37,849 nt of DNA from Bacteroidia bacterium. Lineage in GTDB: Bacteria; Bacteroidota; Bacteroidia; AKYH767-A; OLB10. The DNA is taken from positions 1 through 37,849 of the forward strand of contig JADLBQ010000022.1 of NCBI GenBank assembly GCA_020847635.1. The letters are read 5' to 3'. The translations under genes were made by a program, and so were the position numbers. Positions 1 to 8,246 of the stretch are shown here, piece by piece (the first letter of the stretch is position 1; each line of letters starts with the position of its first letter). The notes beneath the pieces were generated by a model. That model searched no databases, was not told the DNA's origin, and was given only the letters and a program-made list of their open reading frames with translations.

Positions 1-1386
1 ACCTTTGTTATTGGAATCGTGCTGGCAAGACTGCTGACTCCGGCAGAATTCGGTTTAATCGGAATGATTGCTGTGTTTATTGCTGTTTCTGATACCTTTA
101 TCAGAAGCGGTTTCTCACAGGCACTGATTCGAAGGAGGAATTGCACGGAAACAGATTATTCAACTGTTTTTTATTTTAATGTAGGTTCTGGTATTCTGTT
201 CTTTCTGATACTTTTTTTGTCAGCACCCTTTATCAGTTCTTTTTTTAATGAGCCACAACTGCAGGCTTTGATTCGGGTACTCGGTCTTGTGCTGGTTGTA
301 AGATCACTCACCATTATCCAGTCAGTTATTCTGACCAAGCGAATAGATTTTAAACTGCAGACTAAAATTTCAGTCAGTGCAGCAATCTTGTCAGGAACAC
401 TATCAATTGTAATGGCCGGTATGGGATATGGTGTGTGGAGCCTGGTTGCGCAGATTATAAGTAAAGAGGTGATGAATTCACTGTTACTTTGGCTCTGGAA
501 TAAATGGGCTCCGTTATGGAAATTCAGTAGGAAGTCATTCAAAGAATTATTTTCTTTTGGTTATAAATTGTTAATCAGTGGTTTGATTGATTCGTTGTAC
601 CGGAATATTTATTATTTAGTTATCGGTAAGTTCTTTTCAGCCAGTGAGCTTGGATTTTACACACGGGCGCAGACATTTAATGATCTCCCGTCAAAAAACC
701 TTAATGGAATCATATCACGGGTAACTTATCCGGTCCTGTCAGAAATTCAGGATAATCCGGTTAAACTTAAATTTGGTTACAAAAAAATGATTCAAAGTGT
801 GATGCTAGTCAGTATGGTACTAATGGCTTTACTGGCAGCGGTTGCAGAACCACTGGTACTTGTATTGATTGGCCAGAAGTGGCAACCTGCGATTATTTAT
901 CTTCAATTACTTACATTTGTGAGTATGATGTATCCTTTACATGCCCTCAACCTGAATATGCTTCAGGTACAGGGTCGCTCGGATCTTTTTTTGAGACTGG
1001 AAATCATTAAAAAAATAATTGCCATACCTGTAATTGTTACCGGAGCCTTGTTCAGTATTAAAATTATGATACTGGCAATGTGGTTTAATACGATAATTGC
1101 ATATTATCTGAACTCCTATTGGTCAGGTAAACTTATTCATTACTCCATCGGTGAGCAAATCCGTGATATTTTACCGGGATTGTTTATCGCCCTGGCAACA
1201 GGAATGCTTGTTATGCTTACAGGCCTTCTGCTGCCCGAATCGAATCTTGGTAAACTTATAGTTCAAGCTGTAACAGGAATTCTTGTTAGTTTCTTTCTCT
1301 GTGAGATTTTTAAGCCAGCTGCATACATTGAGTTACGCCAGATTACTGTTAACTATCTTTTCGCCCGACTGAAAAAAAAATCTTAA
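1..1386 (+). CDS. Wzx-type polysaccharide flippase, 5' end cut by window
   Basis: This is an integral membrane protein of the MOP/polysaccharide-flippase superfamily, expected to move undecaprenyl-linked glycan repeat units from the cytoplasmic to the periplasmic face of the inner membrane. The first visible codons are in frame and open (TFVIGI before the GTG at 19), so the gene begins upstream of the window. The short motif RLLTPAEFGLIGM near the visible N-terminus is typical of this family's first loop. The roughly 460 visible residues alternate hydrophobic helices with short polar loops. An internal Lys/Arg-rich loop and the very basic C-terminus (ARLKKKS) fit cytoplasmic positions. The stop codon abuts the ATG of the aminotransferase, so this is the upstream member of a glycan operon. 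Substrate cannot be read from sequence. Function class is confident; the full length is unknown. Confidence 0.88.
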   Translation, partial: TFVIGIVLARLLTPAEFGLIGMIAVFIAVSDTFIRSGFSQALIRRRNCTETDYSTVFYFNVGSGILFFLILFLSAPFISSFFNEPQLQALIRVLGLVLVVRSLTIIQSVILTKRIDFKLQTKISVSAAILSGTLSIVMAGMGYGVWSLVAQIISKEVMNSLLLWLWNKWAPLWKFSRKSFKELFSFGYKLLISGLIDSLYRNIYYLVIGKFFSASELGFYTRAQTFNDLPSKNLNGIISRVTYPVLSEIQDNPVKLKFGYKKMIQSVMLVSMVLMALLAAVAEPLVLVLIGQKWQPAIIYLQLLTFVSMMYPLHALNLNMLQVQGRSDLFLRLEIIKKIIAIPVIVTGALFSIKIMILAMWFNTIIAYYLNSYWSGKLIHYSIGEQIRDILPGLFIALATGMLVMLTGLLLPESNLGKLIVQAVTGILVSFFLCEIFKPAAYIELRQITVNYLFARLKKKS

Positions 1387-2478
1387 ATGGACAAACCAAT
1401 TAATGTAACCAGGCCTTTATTAGCTCCTTTAGAAGAAGTAACCCACTATTTAAAAACTGTATGGGAATCGGGAGTTCTAACCCATAATGGCCCGCTACTC
1501 CGGCAATTCGAATCTGAATTAATGAATAAGCTTAATTTGCCTTATTGCTCGGTTCTGGTAAACGGGACAGTAGCTTTACAGGTAGCCATTAAAGCACTTA
1601 ACTTAAAAGGCGAAATTATTACAACTCCCTTTACCTGGGTAGCTACAGCCAGTGCGATAAATTGGGAAGGTTGTACTCCGGTATTTTGCGATATTGATGC
1701 TTCTACCCTGAATATTGATGAAAATAAAATCGAATCATTAATAACAGATAAAACCGTTGCAATCATGCCGGTTCATGTTTTTGGTTCAGCTTGTAATGTC
1801 AATAAGATTGACGCCATTGCCAAAAAACATGATCTGAAAGTAATCTATGATGCTGCACATGCTATGGGAACTCTTTTTGAAGGCAAGACCGTACTGGAGC
1901 ATGGTGATATTTCAGTAATCAGCCTGCACGCTACAAAAATTGTTAACTGCGGTGAAGGCGGAGCATGTTTTACTCTTTCAGAAGAGACTGATTCCAGAAT
2001 AAAAAGAATCAGGTTTTTTGGTCTTAACGATAATAAGGAAATTGTGGAAGACGGGTTAAACGGTAAGACAACAGAGTTGCATGCTGCATTAGGCCTGGCT
2101 AATCTGAAATATTTTGATCAGGCACTAGTTGACCGGAAAAGAAAATATCTTAAATACAAAGAACTTCTTTCTGCCAATGAGGATATTACTTTTCAGAAGA
2201 TTAATGACGGTCAGACCAACTATTCTTATTTCCCGGTTATTCTCCCATCGGAAAAACTACTGTTACGGGTTAAGAAAGTACTTAATGACAATCAAGTCTT
2301 TCCAAGACGATATTTTCATCCCTCAGTGAATACTTACTCAAAGATTGTTAACTACATGCCGGCACCGGTATCCGAAGATATCTCAAAACGAATTATGTGC
2401 CTACCTATGTCATTTTACATCAAAGAAAATGAGATGGAAATGATTTGTAAAATCATCCTGAGTGAACTGAGAAAGTAA
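1387..2478 (+). CDS. DegT/DnrJ/EryC1/StrS-family sugar aminotransferase
   Basis: This is a PLP-dependent, fold-type I aminotransferase of 363 residues, the usual family length. These enzymes transfer an amino group, usually from glutamate, to a nucleotide-activated keto-sugar. Visible family marks are the NGTVAL segment (residues 59-64) that contacts cofactor phosphate, the aspartate of YDAAHA (Asp155) that pairs with the pyridine nitrogen, and HATK (Lys184) as the Schiff-base lysine, followed by the GEGG turn. All key residues are intact, so it should be active. The start codon directly follows the stop of the flippase gene and the WbqC gene begins one base after its end, which argues for one transcript and coupled translation. 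No keto-sugar-forming dehydratase is visible nearby, so the exact substrate is unknown; ArnB/FdtB/WecE-type chemistry is all possible. Confidence 0.92.
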   Translation: MDKPINVTRPLLAPLEEVTHYLKTVWESGVLTHNGPLLRQFESELMNKLNLPYCSVLVNGTVALQVAIKALNLKGEIITTPFTWVATASAINWEGCTPVFCDIDASTLNIDENKIESLITDKTVAIMPVHVFGSACNVNKIDAIAKKHDLKVIYDAAHAMGTLFEGKTVLEHGDISVISLHATKIVNCGEGGACFTLSEETDSRIKRIRFFGLNDNKEIVEDGLNGKTTELHAALGLANLKYFDQALVDRKRKYLKYKELLSANEDITFQKINDGQTNYSYFPVILPSEKLLLRVKKVLNDNQVFPRRYFHPSVNTYSKIVNYMPAPVSEDISKRIMCLPMSFYIKENEMEMICKIILSELRK

Positions 2479-2479
2479 G

Positions 2480-3181
2480 ATGAAAGTTGCCGTTATGCAA
2501 CCTTATTTCTTTCCGTATATCGGTTATTTTCAGCTGATCAATGCTGTGGATGGGTTTGTGTTCTATGATGATGTGAATTATATCAAACGGGGATGGATTA
2601 ACAGAAACAGAATTCTTATCAATCAGAAAGCACAGTACGTGACGATCCCGGTTAAAGACAGTAGTCAGAACAGGCTGATCTATGAAACAGAAGTTATAGC
2701 TGACCGGAAGGTTATCTCAAAGATTTTAAAATCAATTGAATTGGCTTATAAAAAGGCTCCTTTTTTTATTGAAGTGTTCGAAATCATAAGTACGGTTTTA
2801 AATAAGAACTATAAAACCATATCAACCTTGGCTATTGAAAGTATCGAGTGTTGGTCTGATTATTTGGAAATAAAGACGGATTTTTTTGTTTCATCAGAAA
2901 ATTTCTCAGAATCTTCAGGAATGGAAAAAACTCAGAGGCTGATAGCCATTTGCACCCAATTAAATGCCTATACGTACCTCAATTCGATTGGCGGAGTGCA
3001 ACTTTATAGCAGAGCAGACTTTGCAAGACACGGGATTGAGCTGAGTTTTCTGAAAACGAATGATATCAGCTACAAACAGTTTGATAATAATTTTGTTACA
3101 GGTCTTTCCATCATTGACGTTTTGATGTTTAATAAAAAGGAAAAAGTTAAAACCATGCTAAACGAATATGATCTGATCTGA
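2480..3181 (+). CDS. WbqC-like family protein
   Basis: This 233-residue protein has the WbqC-family signature at its N-terminus: the QPYFFPYIGYFQLI segment (residues 7-20), then the acidic FYDDVNY and KRGWINRNRI segments. Members sit in O-antigen and capsule loci, frequently beside DegT aminotransferases as here, but the biochemical activity of the family is not established as far as I know. No signal peptide or membrane helix is visible, so it is probably cytosolic. It begins one base after the aminotransferase stop and ends exactly where the first sulfotransferase starts. A role in modifying the amino sugar made by its neighbour is an inference from position only. Confidence 0.85.
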   Translation: MKVAVMQPYFFPYIGYFQLINAVDGFVFYDDVNYIKRGWINRNRILINQKAQYVTIPVKDSSQNRLIYETEVIADRKVISKILKSIELAYKKAPFFIEVFEIISTVLNKNYKTISTLAIESIECWSDYLEIKTDFFVSSENFSESSGMEKTQRLIAICTQLNAYTYLNSIGGVQLYSRADFARHGIELSFLKTNDISYKQFDNNFVTGLSIIDVLMFNKKEKVKTMLNEYDLI

Positions 3182-3991
3182 ATGATAAGAATTGCTATTC
3201 ACAGTGTACCTCGTTCCGGATCCACATGGCTGGGAGAACTTTTTAATTCAAACCCCCGGGTAGTTTACCGTTATCAGCCGTTATTTTCTTATCAATTTAA
3301 AGGCCGGTTAAATGAAAATTCGAACCTATTTGAGATTGAAAAATTCTTTGAGGAAATCAGCCGGTCTGAAGATGAATTCATAACTCAGTTACAAGCCCGA
3401 AAAGTCGGAATCATGCCGGTTTTTAAGAAAGATGCAGAAGTTGCTGCAATTGTTTACAAAGAGGTTCGGTATCATTATATTCTGGATAATCTGCTGCAGC
3501 AAGACCAGGCTATAAAAGTTATTGGGTTGGTACGAAATCCACTTGCTGTAATCTGCTCGTGGCTGAATGCTCCGAAAGAATTCAGGAAAGACAAAAACTG
3601 GGATGAGATGGAAGAGTGGCGGGCAGCCTCCAGAAAGAATCAGGATAAGCGTGAGGAGTTCAGCGGTTTTGAAAAGTGGAAAGAGGTTACGCTCTTGTTT
3701 GAAGCTCTTGAGCGAACGTATCCGGCTCAGTTCCGGTTAGTTCATTATAGTGATTTGTTGAGCGCAACGGGTGAGACAATCCGTTCTTTGTTTCATTTCT
3801 GCGGATTAGATTTTTCACTTTCAACACAACAATTTATTTCCGATAGCAGGAAAATACAAAACCAGAATGCTTATAGTGTGTTTAAAATTAAAAAATCGGA
3901 TGATGACTGGAAAGGCAAGTTAAATCCCCGCATTATCAGTGAGATTGAAAAGGATGTACGGAATACTAATTTTGAAAAATACTGCCGGTAA
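3182..3991 (+). CDS. PAPS-dependent sulfotransferase family protein (first of tandem pair)
   Basis: This 269-residue protein belongs to the sulfotransferase superfamily, which moves a sulfuryl group from 3'-phosphoadenosine-5'-phosphosulfate to a hydroxyl or amine. The N-terminal VPRSGSTWLGELF (residues 8-20) matches the 5'-phosphosulfate-binding loop, and VRNPLAVICSW (about residues 117-127) matches the 3'-phosphate-binding motif with its conserved Arg and Ser. No transmembrane anchor is visible, unlike eukaryotic Golgi enzymes, so it should act in the cytosol on a lipid-linked or nucleotide-linked sugar before export. It starts with no gap after the WbqC gene and its TAATG stop/start overlaps the next sulfotransferase by one base. 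Acceptor and position of sulfation are unknown. Confidence 0.85.
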   Translation: MIRIAIHSVPRSGSTWLGELFNSNPRVVYRYQPLFSYQFKGRLNENSNLFEIEKFFEEISRSEDEFITQLQARKVGIMPVFKKDAEVAAIVYKEVRYHYILDNLLQQDQAIKVIGLVRNPLAVICSWLNAPKEFRKDKNWDEMEEWRAASRKNQDKREEFSGFEKWKEVTLLFEALERTYPAQFRLVHYSDLLSATGETIRSLFHFCGLDFSLSTQQFISDSRKIQNQNAYSVFKIKKSDDDWKGKLNPRIISEIEKDVRNTNFEKYCR

Positions 3992-4971
3992 TGCAAATTG
4001 ATTTTTTAATCAGCTCAGAAAGATCAGGGAGCAATCTGTTGATTAAGTTGCTTGACAGCCATTCACAGTATTGTGGACCAATGCCAGCCCATCTGATAAG
4101 AGCTTTTTCGCATAACATGAAAAGCTACAGAGAATTAAAGGAAACAAAAAACACTGAAGAGTTCATTATAGATTTTCTTGAATTTTTTAATTCAAAGATT
4201 GGAATCTGGCAGGCTACTTTTACAAAAGAGGAACTGACTGGAATTCATCCGGACAATCTGGCTCAGGTTATTAAATATGTGTATAGAAAGGAAGCTGAGC
4301 TTCAGAACAAGCAAAGAGTTATTATTAAGGAACTGGGTACTTACAGGTTTTTCAATTATCTGGTTGAAAATTTTGATCAACCCCGCTTTATTTGGTTAAT
4401 TCGCGATCCGAGAGACATGGCACTCTCATGGAGCAGGTCTCCGGTTCACCGGGGAGATATCGTTAGAGCAGCTTATACCTGGAATGAAGATCAGAAAGGA
4501 ACGTTGGAACTTTATAAACAATATAGAAGCGTGATTCTGCCGGTTAAATATGAGGAATTGGTCTCTCAGCTGAATACAGCACTTTATAAAATCTGTAACT
4601 TTCTGGGAGTTGAAGCTGAAATGCAGATGGTCGGGTTTTACAGAAGAAAGTTAGCAGTTCAAAATGCAGAACAGACTGAAAGCTGGAAGAATCTGAACCA
4701 ACAGTTAATAACAGATAACTTTAATAAGTATAAAGGTAAACTGTCTGAAGAGCAGGTCAGACTCATTGAATATGTTTGCTGCAATGGAATGACAGCATTG
4801 GGTTATCAAATTGATTTCCCGCTTCTGAATAAAAAGGAGTTTAGCGAGGTAGAAAATAAACTGAAAAGAGAGGAGAGGTATGATAAACCGGAATATCTTC
4901 TGATTGATGAAAAAGAAAAAAGGCTACGGGACAAATGGCAACTGAAGTTCAGGGAAATTCAGAACAGATGA
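3991..4971 (+). CDS. PAPS-dependent sulfotransferase family protein (second of tandem pair)
   Basis: This is a second sulfotransferase-fold protein, 326 residues, with the phosphosulfate loop SERSGSNLLIKLL (about residues 8-20) and the 3'-phosphate motif IRDPRDMALSWSRSP (about residues 137-151). Beyond these motifs it differs strongly in sequence and length from its upstream neighbour, so the pair looks like two distinct enzymes and not a recent duplication. The C-terminal 60 residues are unusually charged (runs such as KLKREERYDKPE and EKEKRLRDK). It overlaps the preceding gene by one base and the following glycosyltransferase by four (ATGA). No genes for PAPS synthesis are in the window. 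Class is well supported; the acceptor is not known. Confidence 0.85.
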   Translation: MQIDFLISSERSGSNLLIKLLDSHSQYCGPMPAHLIRAFSHNMKSYRELKETKNTEEFIIDFLEFFNSKIGIWQATFTKEELTGIHPDNLAQVIKYVYRKEAELQNKQRVIIKELGTYRFFNYLVENFDQPRFIWLIRDPRDMALSWSRSPVHRGDIVRAAYTWNEDQKGTLELYKQYRSVILPVKYEELVSQLNTALYKICNFLGVEAEMQMVGFYRRKLAVQNAEQTESWKNLNQQLITDNFNKYKGKLSEEQVRLIEYVCCNGMTALGYQIDFPLLNKKEFSEVENKLKREERYDKPEYLLIDEKEKRLRDKWQLKFREIQNR

Positions 4972-5993
4972 CTGGATCTGAAAAGACCACTCAGAACCGC
5001 CCGGTAATGGTTAGCATTTGCTGTCTTACCTATAACCACGAAAATCATATAAAAAAGGCACTGGATGGATTTCTGATGCAGAAAACAGATTTTCCTTACG
5101 AAATTGTGATTCATGATGACGCTTCAACAGACGGAACAGCTCAGGTCATCAGAGAATATGAGCAAAAATATCCGGCCATCTTCAAAACCTTATATCAGAC
5201 AGAAAATCAGAAATCAAAATTCAGAACTGGGATGAACCAACGGTTTAATTTTCCCAGAGCAACAGGAAAGTACATTGCACTTTGCGAGGGAGATGATTAC
5301 TGGATTGACCCGTACAAGCTGCAAAAACAGGTTGCCTTTCTGGAACAACATCCCGATTACGGGCTGATTCATACAGATGCTAAAAAATATGATTTGAAGA
5401 CAGGTGTACTTTGGGAAAGTGATATGAAGAAATACCACCCTGGCAAAAGAGCGAATCTGCTGGATGCTTTATTTGCCTGTGAATATCCTGTTTTTACCTG
5501 TACTGCTGTTTTCAGAAGAGAACTGGCAGAATATGCAGCACAATTTAAAAATGAGTTTGCTGCAGGAGATTATTTTATGTGGTTTCATCTGGTTGCAAAA
5601 ACAAAATTCAAATTTTTACCGGAAGTAACAGCTGTCAGGCAGGTTCTTGAAGAGTCAGCAACCCAGTCTAAAAACATTGAAAATGCAATCAACTTCTGGA
5701 ACAAAGATTATGAGATGTATTTATTCTTTATTAAGTACTACAAATACGATAATCAGGAAATTATTCGGCTGATGAAAAGAGTTAAGCGTTCAAGTTCTCT
5801 TAACAGGATTTTCTATTCAGGTTGTCGGCCGTATTACAGGCAATTTTATGATCAGATTAAAGAGGATCATTCCGTTCAATTGCCATTCAAATTCAGTCTG
5901 TATTATATTTTATCCTTTATTCCATTTTCATTCACTGCTATTAATAGGGTATTAAAATGGGTAAGAGTCATGAAAGTAAGACTGAAAAGCTGA
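4968..5993 (+). CDS. GT2-family glycosyltransferase
   Basis: This is a GT-A fold, inverting family-2 glycosyltransferase expected to add one sugar to the growing lipid-linked repeat unit at the cytoplasmic membrane face. The N-terminal strand CCLTYNHENHIKKAL, then IVIHDDASTDGT (nucleotide binding), and the metal-binding CEGDDYWIDP are clear. The C-terminal region is basic, with a hydrophobic stretch near the end that may contact the membrane. Two in-frame ATGs are available. The one at 4935 would overlap the sulfotransferase by 37 bases. The one at 4968 makes a 4-base ATGA overlap like the rest of the operon, so I chose it; it gives 341 residues. Donor and acceptor cannot be predicted. Confidence 0.88.
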   Translation: MTGSEKTTQNRPVMVSICCLTYNHENHIKKALDGFLMQKTDFPYEIVIHDDASTDGTAQVIREYEQKYPAIFKTLYQTENQKSKFRTGMNQRFNFPRATGKYIALCEGDDYWIDPYKLQKQVAFLEQHPDYGLIHTDAKKYDLKTGVLWESDMKKYHPGKRANLLDALFACEYPVFTCTAVFRRELAEYAAQFKNEFAAGDYFMWFHLVAKTKFKFLPEVTAVRQVLEESATQSKNIENAINFWNKDYEMYLFFIKYYKYDNQEIIRLMKRVKRSSSLNRIFYSGCRPYYRQFYDQIKEDHSVQLPFKFSLYYILSFIPFSFTAINRVLKWVRVMKVRLKS

Positions 5994-6025
5994 ACATGAT
6001 TCTCAACAGGGAACAATACAGAATT

Positions 6026-6901
6026 ATGAAAATTGCCCGGACAGTAAAGGACTTACATGACTTGATGAAAGCAGCTGAATCTGCCGACAGGAAGATTGGT
6101 TTTGTCCCTACAATGGGGGCATTGCATAAAGGGCATGCTGATTTAGTCAGACGATGTGTTTCTGAGAACCATCTGAGTGTTTGTTCTTTGTTTGTGAATC
6201 CGACTCAGTTTAATAATCCGGATGATTTGAAAAATTATCCGCGAACAGAACAACAAGATCTCCGGCTGCTTGAATCTTTATTTTGTGATGTTGTTTTTAT
6301 TCCATCAGTTGAAGAAATGTATCCGGAACATAACCTGATAAACCTGGATTTTGGAATTCTGGAAAATGTAATGGAAGGCAAATTCCGGCCGGGGCATTTC
6401 AGAGGAGTTGCAACTGTTGTTGAGAAGCTGTTTCGGATGGTTAATCCATACAAGGCCTATTTTGGGGAAAAGGATTATCAACAACTGCTGGTTATTCAGG
6501 AGCTGGTCTCTCGATTAAATCTTAAAGTTAGAATTGTTCCATGTCAGACTGTTCGTGAACCTGATGGCCTGGCAATGAGTTCCAGGAATGTGCACCTCTC
6601 TGAAGTAGAACGGAAGCAGGCACCGGTTATTTATAATACGCTCCGGTTGGCTGCAAGCCGATTCCTGAATCAGGAAAAAGTAGAAGATATTTATGATGAA
6701 GCTGTAAAAAGAATAGAAGAAAACAAGTTGTTTAAAGTAGAGTATTTTCAGATCTTTTTAATTCAAACAGGAAGGAAACCCTTACTTCAATTAATACAAG
6801 AATATACAAATGCCGAAAACATCCGGATATTTACAGCTGTAAAAGCATCCAATGTAAGGCTGATAGATAATATCCCAGTACCAAAATCAGCTGTACTTTG
6901 A
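6026..6901 (+). CDS. panC: Pantothenate synthetase (pantoate-beta-alanine ligase)
   Basis: The enzyme condenses pantoate with beta-alanine using ATP, the last step of pantothenate synthesis, in the cytosol. Visible marks are the nucleotidyltransferase HIGH-like motif in PTMGALHKGH (residues 28-37), the pantoate-binding FVNPTQFN segment, GEKDYQQL, and the KMSKS-equivalent MSSRN (about residues 183-187). From the ATG at 6026 the protein is 291 residues, close to the family's usual length of about 280-290, and starts MKIARTVKDL like known PanC proteins. In-frame ATGs at 5996 (two bases after the previous stop) and 5957 are alternatives; 5996 would fit the tight spacing of this operon. No panB or panD is in view. 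Its location at the end of a glycan operon looks like housekeeping read-through and not a functional link. Confidence 0.96.
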   Translation: MKIARTVKDLHDLMKAAESADRKIGFVPTMGALHKGHADLVRRCVSENHLSVCSLFVNPTQFNNPDDLKNYPRTEQQDLRLLESLFCDVVFIPSVEEMYPEHNLINLDFGILENVMEGKFRPGHFRGVATVVEKLFRMVNPYKAYFGEKDYQQLLVIQELVSRLNLKVRIVPCQTVREPDGLAMSSRNVHLSEVERKQAPVIYNTLRLAASRFLNQEKVEDIYDEAVKRIEENKLFKVEYFQIFLIQTGRKPLLQLIQEYTNAENIRIFTAVKASNVRLIDNIPVPKSAVL

Positions 6902-6970
6902 GAAAAATCAATCGGTTTTGTTATTGGAGGGTAAAAAATTAAAATTCCTGATGAATTCCAATGAATTGTT

Positions 6971-6978
6971 TTTCTTTG
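6971..6978 (+). promoter_or_regulatory. Putative -7 element for the histidine kinase operon
   Basis: TTTCTTTG followed by CA resembles the Bacteroidota -7 box TAnnTTTG with one mismatch. The same 8-mer with nearly the same flank (CAGTCAGG here, CATCAGG there) recurs before the dihydroorotase-like gene. No clear -33 TTTG is seen. It would give a leader of about 90 bases to the GTG start. Confidence 0.35.
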
Positions 6979-7073
6979 CAGTCAGGTAATTTTAAATAAC
7001 AGGCCCATAACCCACTTCTACCAGATTATTTTTTCAGGCCATTGAGTAAATCAGTTTAAAAATAAGTGCAGGA

Positions 7074-8246
7074 GTGAACATCTATTCACGTAAACAACGT
7101 TGGAAGTTATTCTTACTTGCAGCAGCCCTGCTGATCGGCCTGACTTCGCTTTGGTACACTAATAATCTGGTGAGCAAACTAGCTGAGCAAGAACACATCA
7201 AAGTAGAGCTTTGGGCAAAAGCCATCAGCCATCTGAGTGATGTTTCACTTCAGGCCGGTGACCTCACTTTTGCCCTGGATGTACTTCAAAGCAATAATAC
7301 CATTCCCGTATTACTCACAGACAGTAACTACCAGGTTAAAACCTCAATCAATGTTGATTCAATTCACTTGTCGGATCCAAAGTGGGTAAAGAATCTGATA
7401 AATGAAATGCGCTCACAGCATGACTCAATTGTGGTCAGGTATGATCCTGTAAACTATGACCTGATTTTTTATAAGGATTCAATATTGCTGAACCAGCTCA
7501 GGTACTATCCGTTTTTTCAACTGGCTGTAATTTCCCTGTTTCTGATTGTATCCTACCTTGCCTTCAGCTCATCCCGGAAAGCTGAGCAGAACCAGGTATG
7601 GGTTGGAATGGCGAAAGAAACGGCTCATCAACTGGGAACTCCACTATCATCCTTACTGGCCTGGGTTGAGTTGCTGAAAATGAAAAACAAAAGTGCTGAA
7701 CATATTACCGAAATTGAAAAGGACATCTCACGATTGGAAACCATCACAGAAAGATTCTCAAAAATTGGCTCTGCTCCTGTACTCAACCGTGAAGATGTAA
7801 AAGTCGTTACCGAACATTCCATGAACTATATCCGTTCACGGGCATCATCACTCATTCAGTTCAGTCTGCAAAGTGTTCCTAATCACAGTCACCTTGTGAT
7901 GGCTCCTCTGAATATTCACTTATTTGAATGGGTATTAGAAAATATTTTTAAAAATGCCATTGATGCCATGCAGGGTCAAGGCAAAATAGATGTTCTGATA
8001 ACCGACCAGCAACAGTTTGTTTATATTGATATCACTGATAGCGGATGCGGAATTCCCAAATCCAAATTCAAAACTATCTTTAAACCCGGATTTACTTCTA
8101 AAGAACGGGGCTGGGGTTTGGGCTTGTCGTTATCGAAAAGAATCATTGAAGAATATCATAAAGGACAGATTTTTGTAAAAGCATCTGAACTGAATAAGGG
8201 AACAACAATCAGAATTGTATTAAATAAACAAATACGAAATATATGA
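7074..8246 (+). CDS. Membrane sensor histidine kinase, no adjacent response regulator
   Basis: This is a 390-residue two-component sensor kinase. A first membrane helix (about residues 11-28), a periplasmic domain of roughly 115 residues without a recognisable ligand fold, and a second helix (about 146-164) lead straight into the kinase core with no HAMP linker evident. The phospho-acceptor is His185 in ETAHQLGTP, a variant in which the usual Glu after His is Gln and the Arg/Lys of HExR/KTP is Gly. ATP-binding motifs are intact: N-box ENIFKNAIDAM (289-299), G1 DSGCGIP (322-328) and G2 GWGLGLS (346-352). The start is GTG because a stop codon lies 25 bases upstream with no ATG between. It overlaps gpsA by ATGA, so it is co-translated with lipid and LPS genes. 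No response regulator is nearby. Confidence 0.92.
   Translation: MNIYSRKQRWKLFLLAAALLIGLTSLWYTNNLVSKLAEQEHIKVELWAKAISHLSDVSLQAGDLTFALDVLQSNNTIPVLLTDSNYQVKTSINVDSIHLSDPKWVKNLINEMRSQHDSIVVRYDPVNYDLIFYKDSILLNQLRYYPFFQLAVISLFLIVSYLAFSSSRKAEQNQVWVGMAKETAHQLGTPLSSLLAWVELLKMKNKSAEHITEIEKDISRLETITERFSKIGSAPVLNREDVKVVTEHSMNYIRSRASSLIQFSLQSVPNHSHLVMAPLNIHLFEWVLENIFKNAIDAMQGQGKIDVLITDQQQFVYIDITDSGCGIPKSKFKTIFKPGFTSKERGWGLGLSLSKRIIEEYHKGQIFVKASELNKGTTIRIVLNKQIRNI

Noticed and set aside
171-542. A 123-codon open frame on the - strand within the flippase gene
   Set aside because: It is fully antisense to a clearly conserved membrane protein and shows no family motif.
1371-1386. Nine-A tract at the end of the flippase gene as a programmed slippage site
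   Set aside because: Slippage there would only change the last few residues, and the next gene is in the same frame behind a stop, so no fusion results.
4935-4967. Longer N-terminus for the GT2 gene from the ATG at 4935
   Set aside because: It would overlap the sulfotransferase by 37 bases, whereas the ATG at 4968 gives the 4-base overlap seen elsewhere; not fully excluded.
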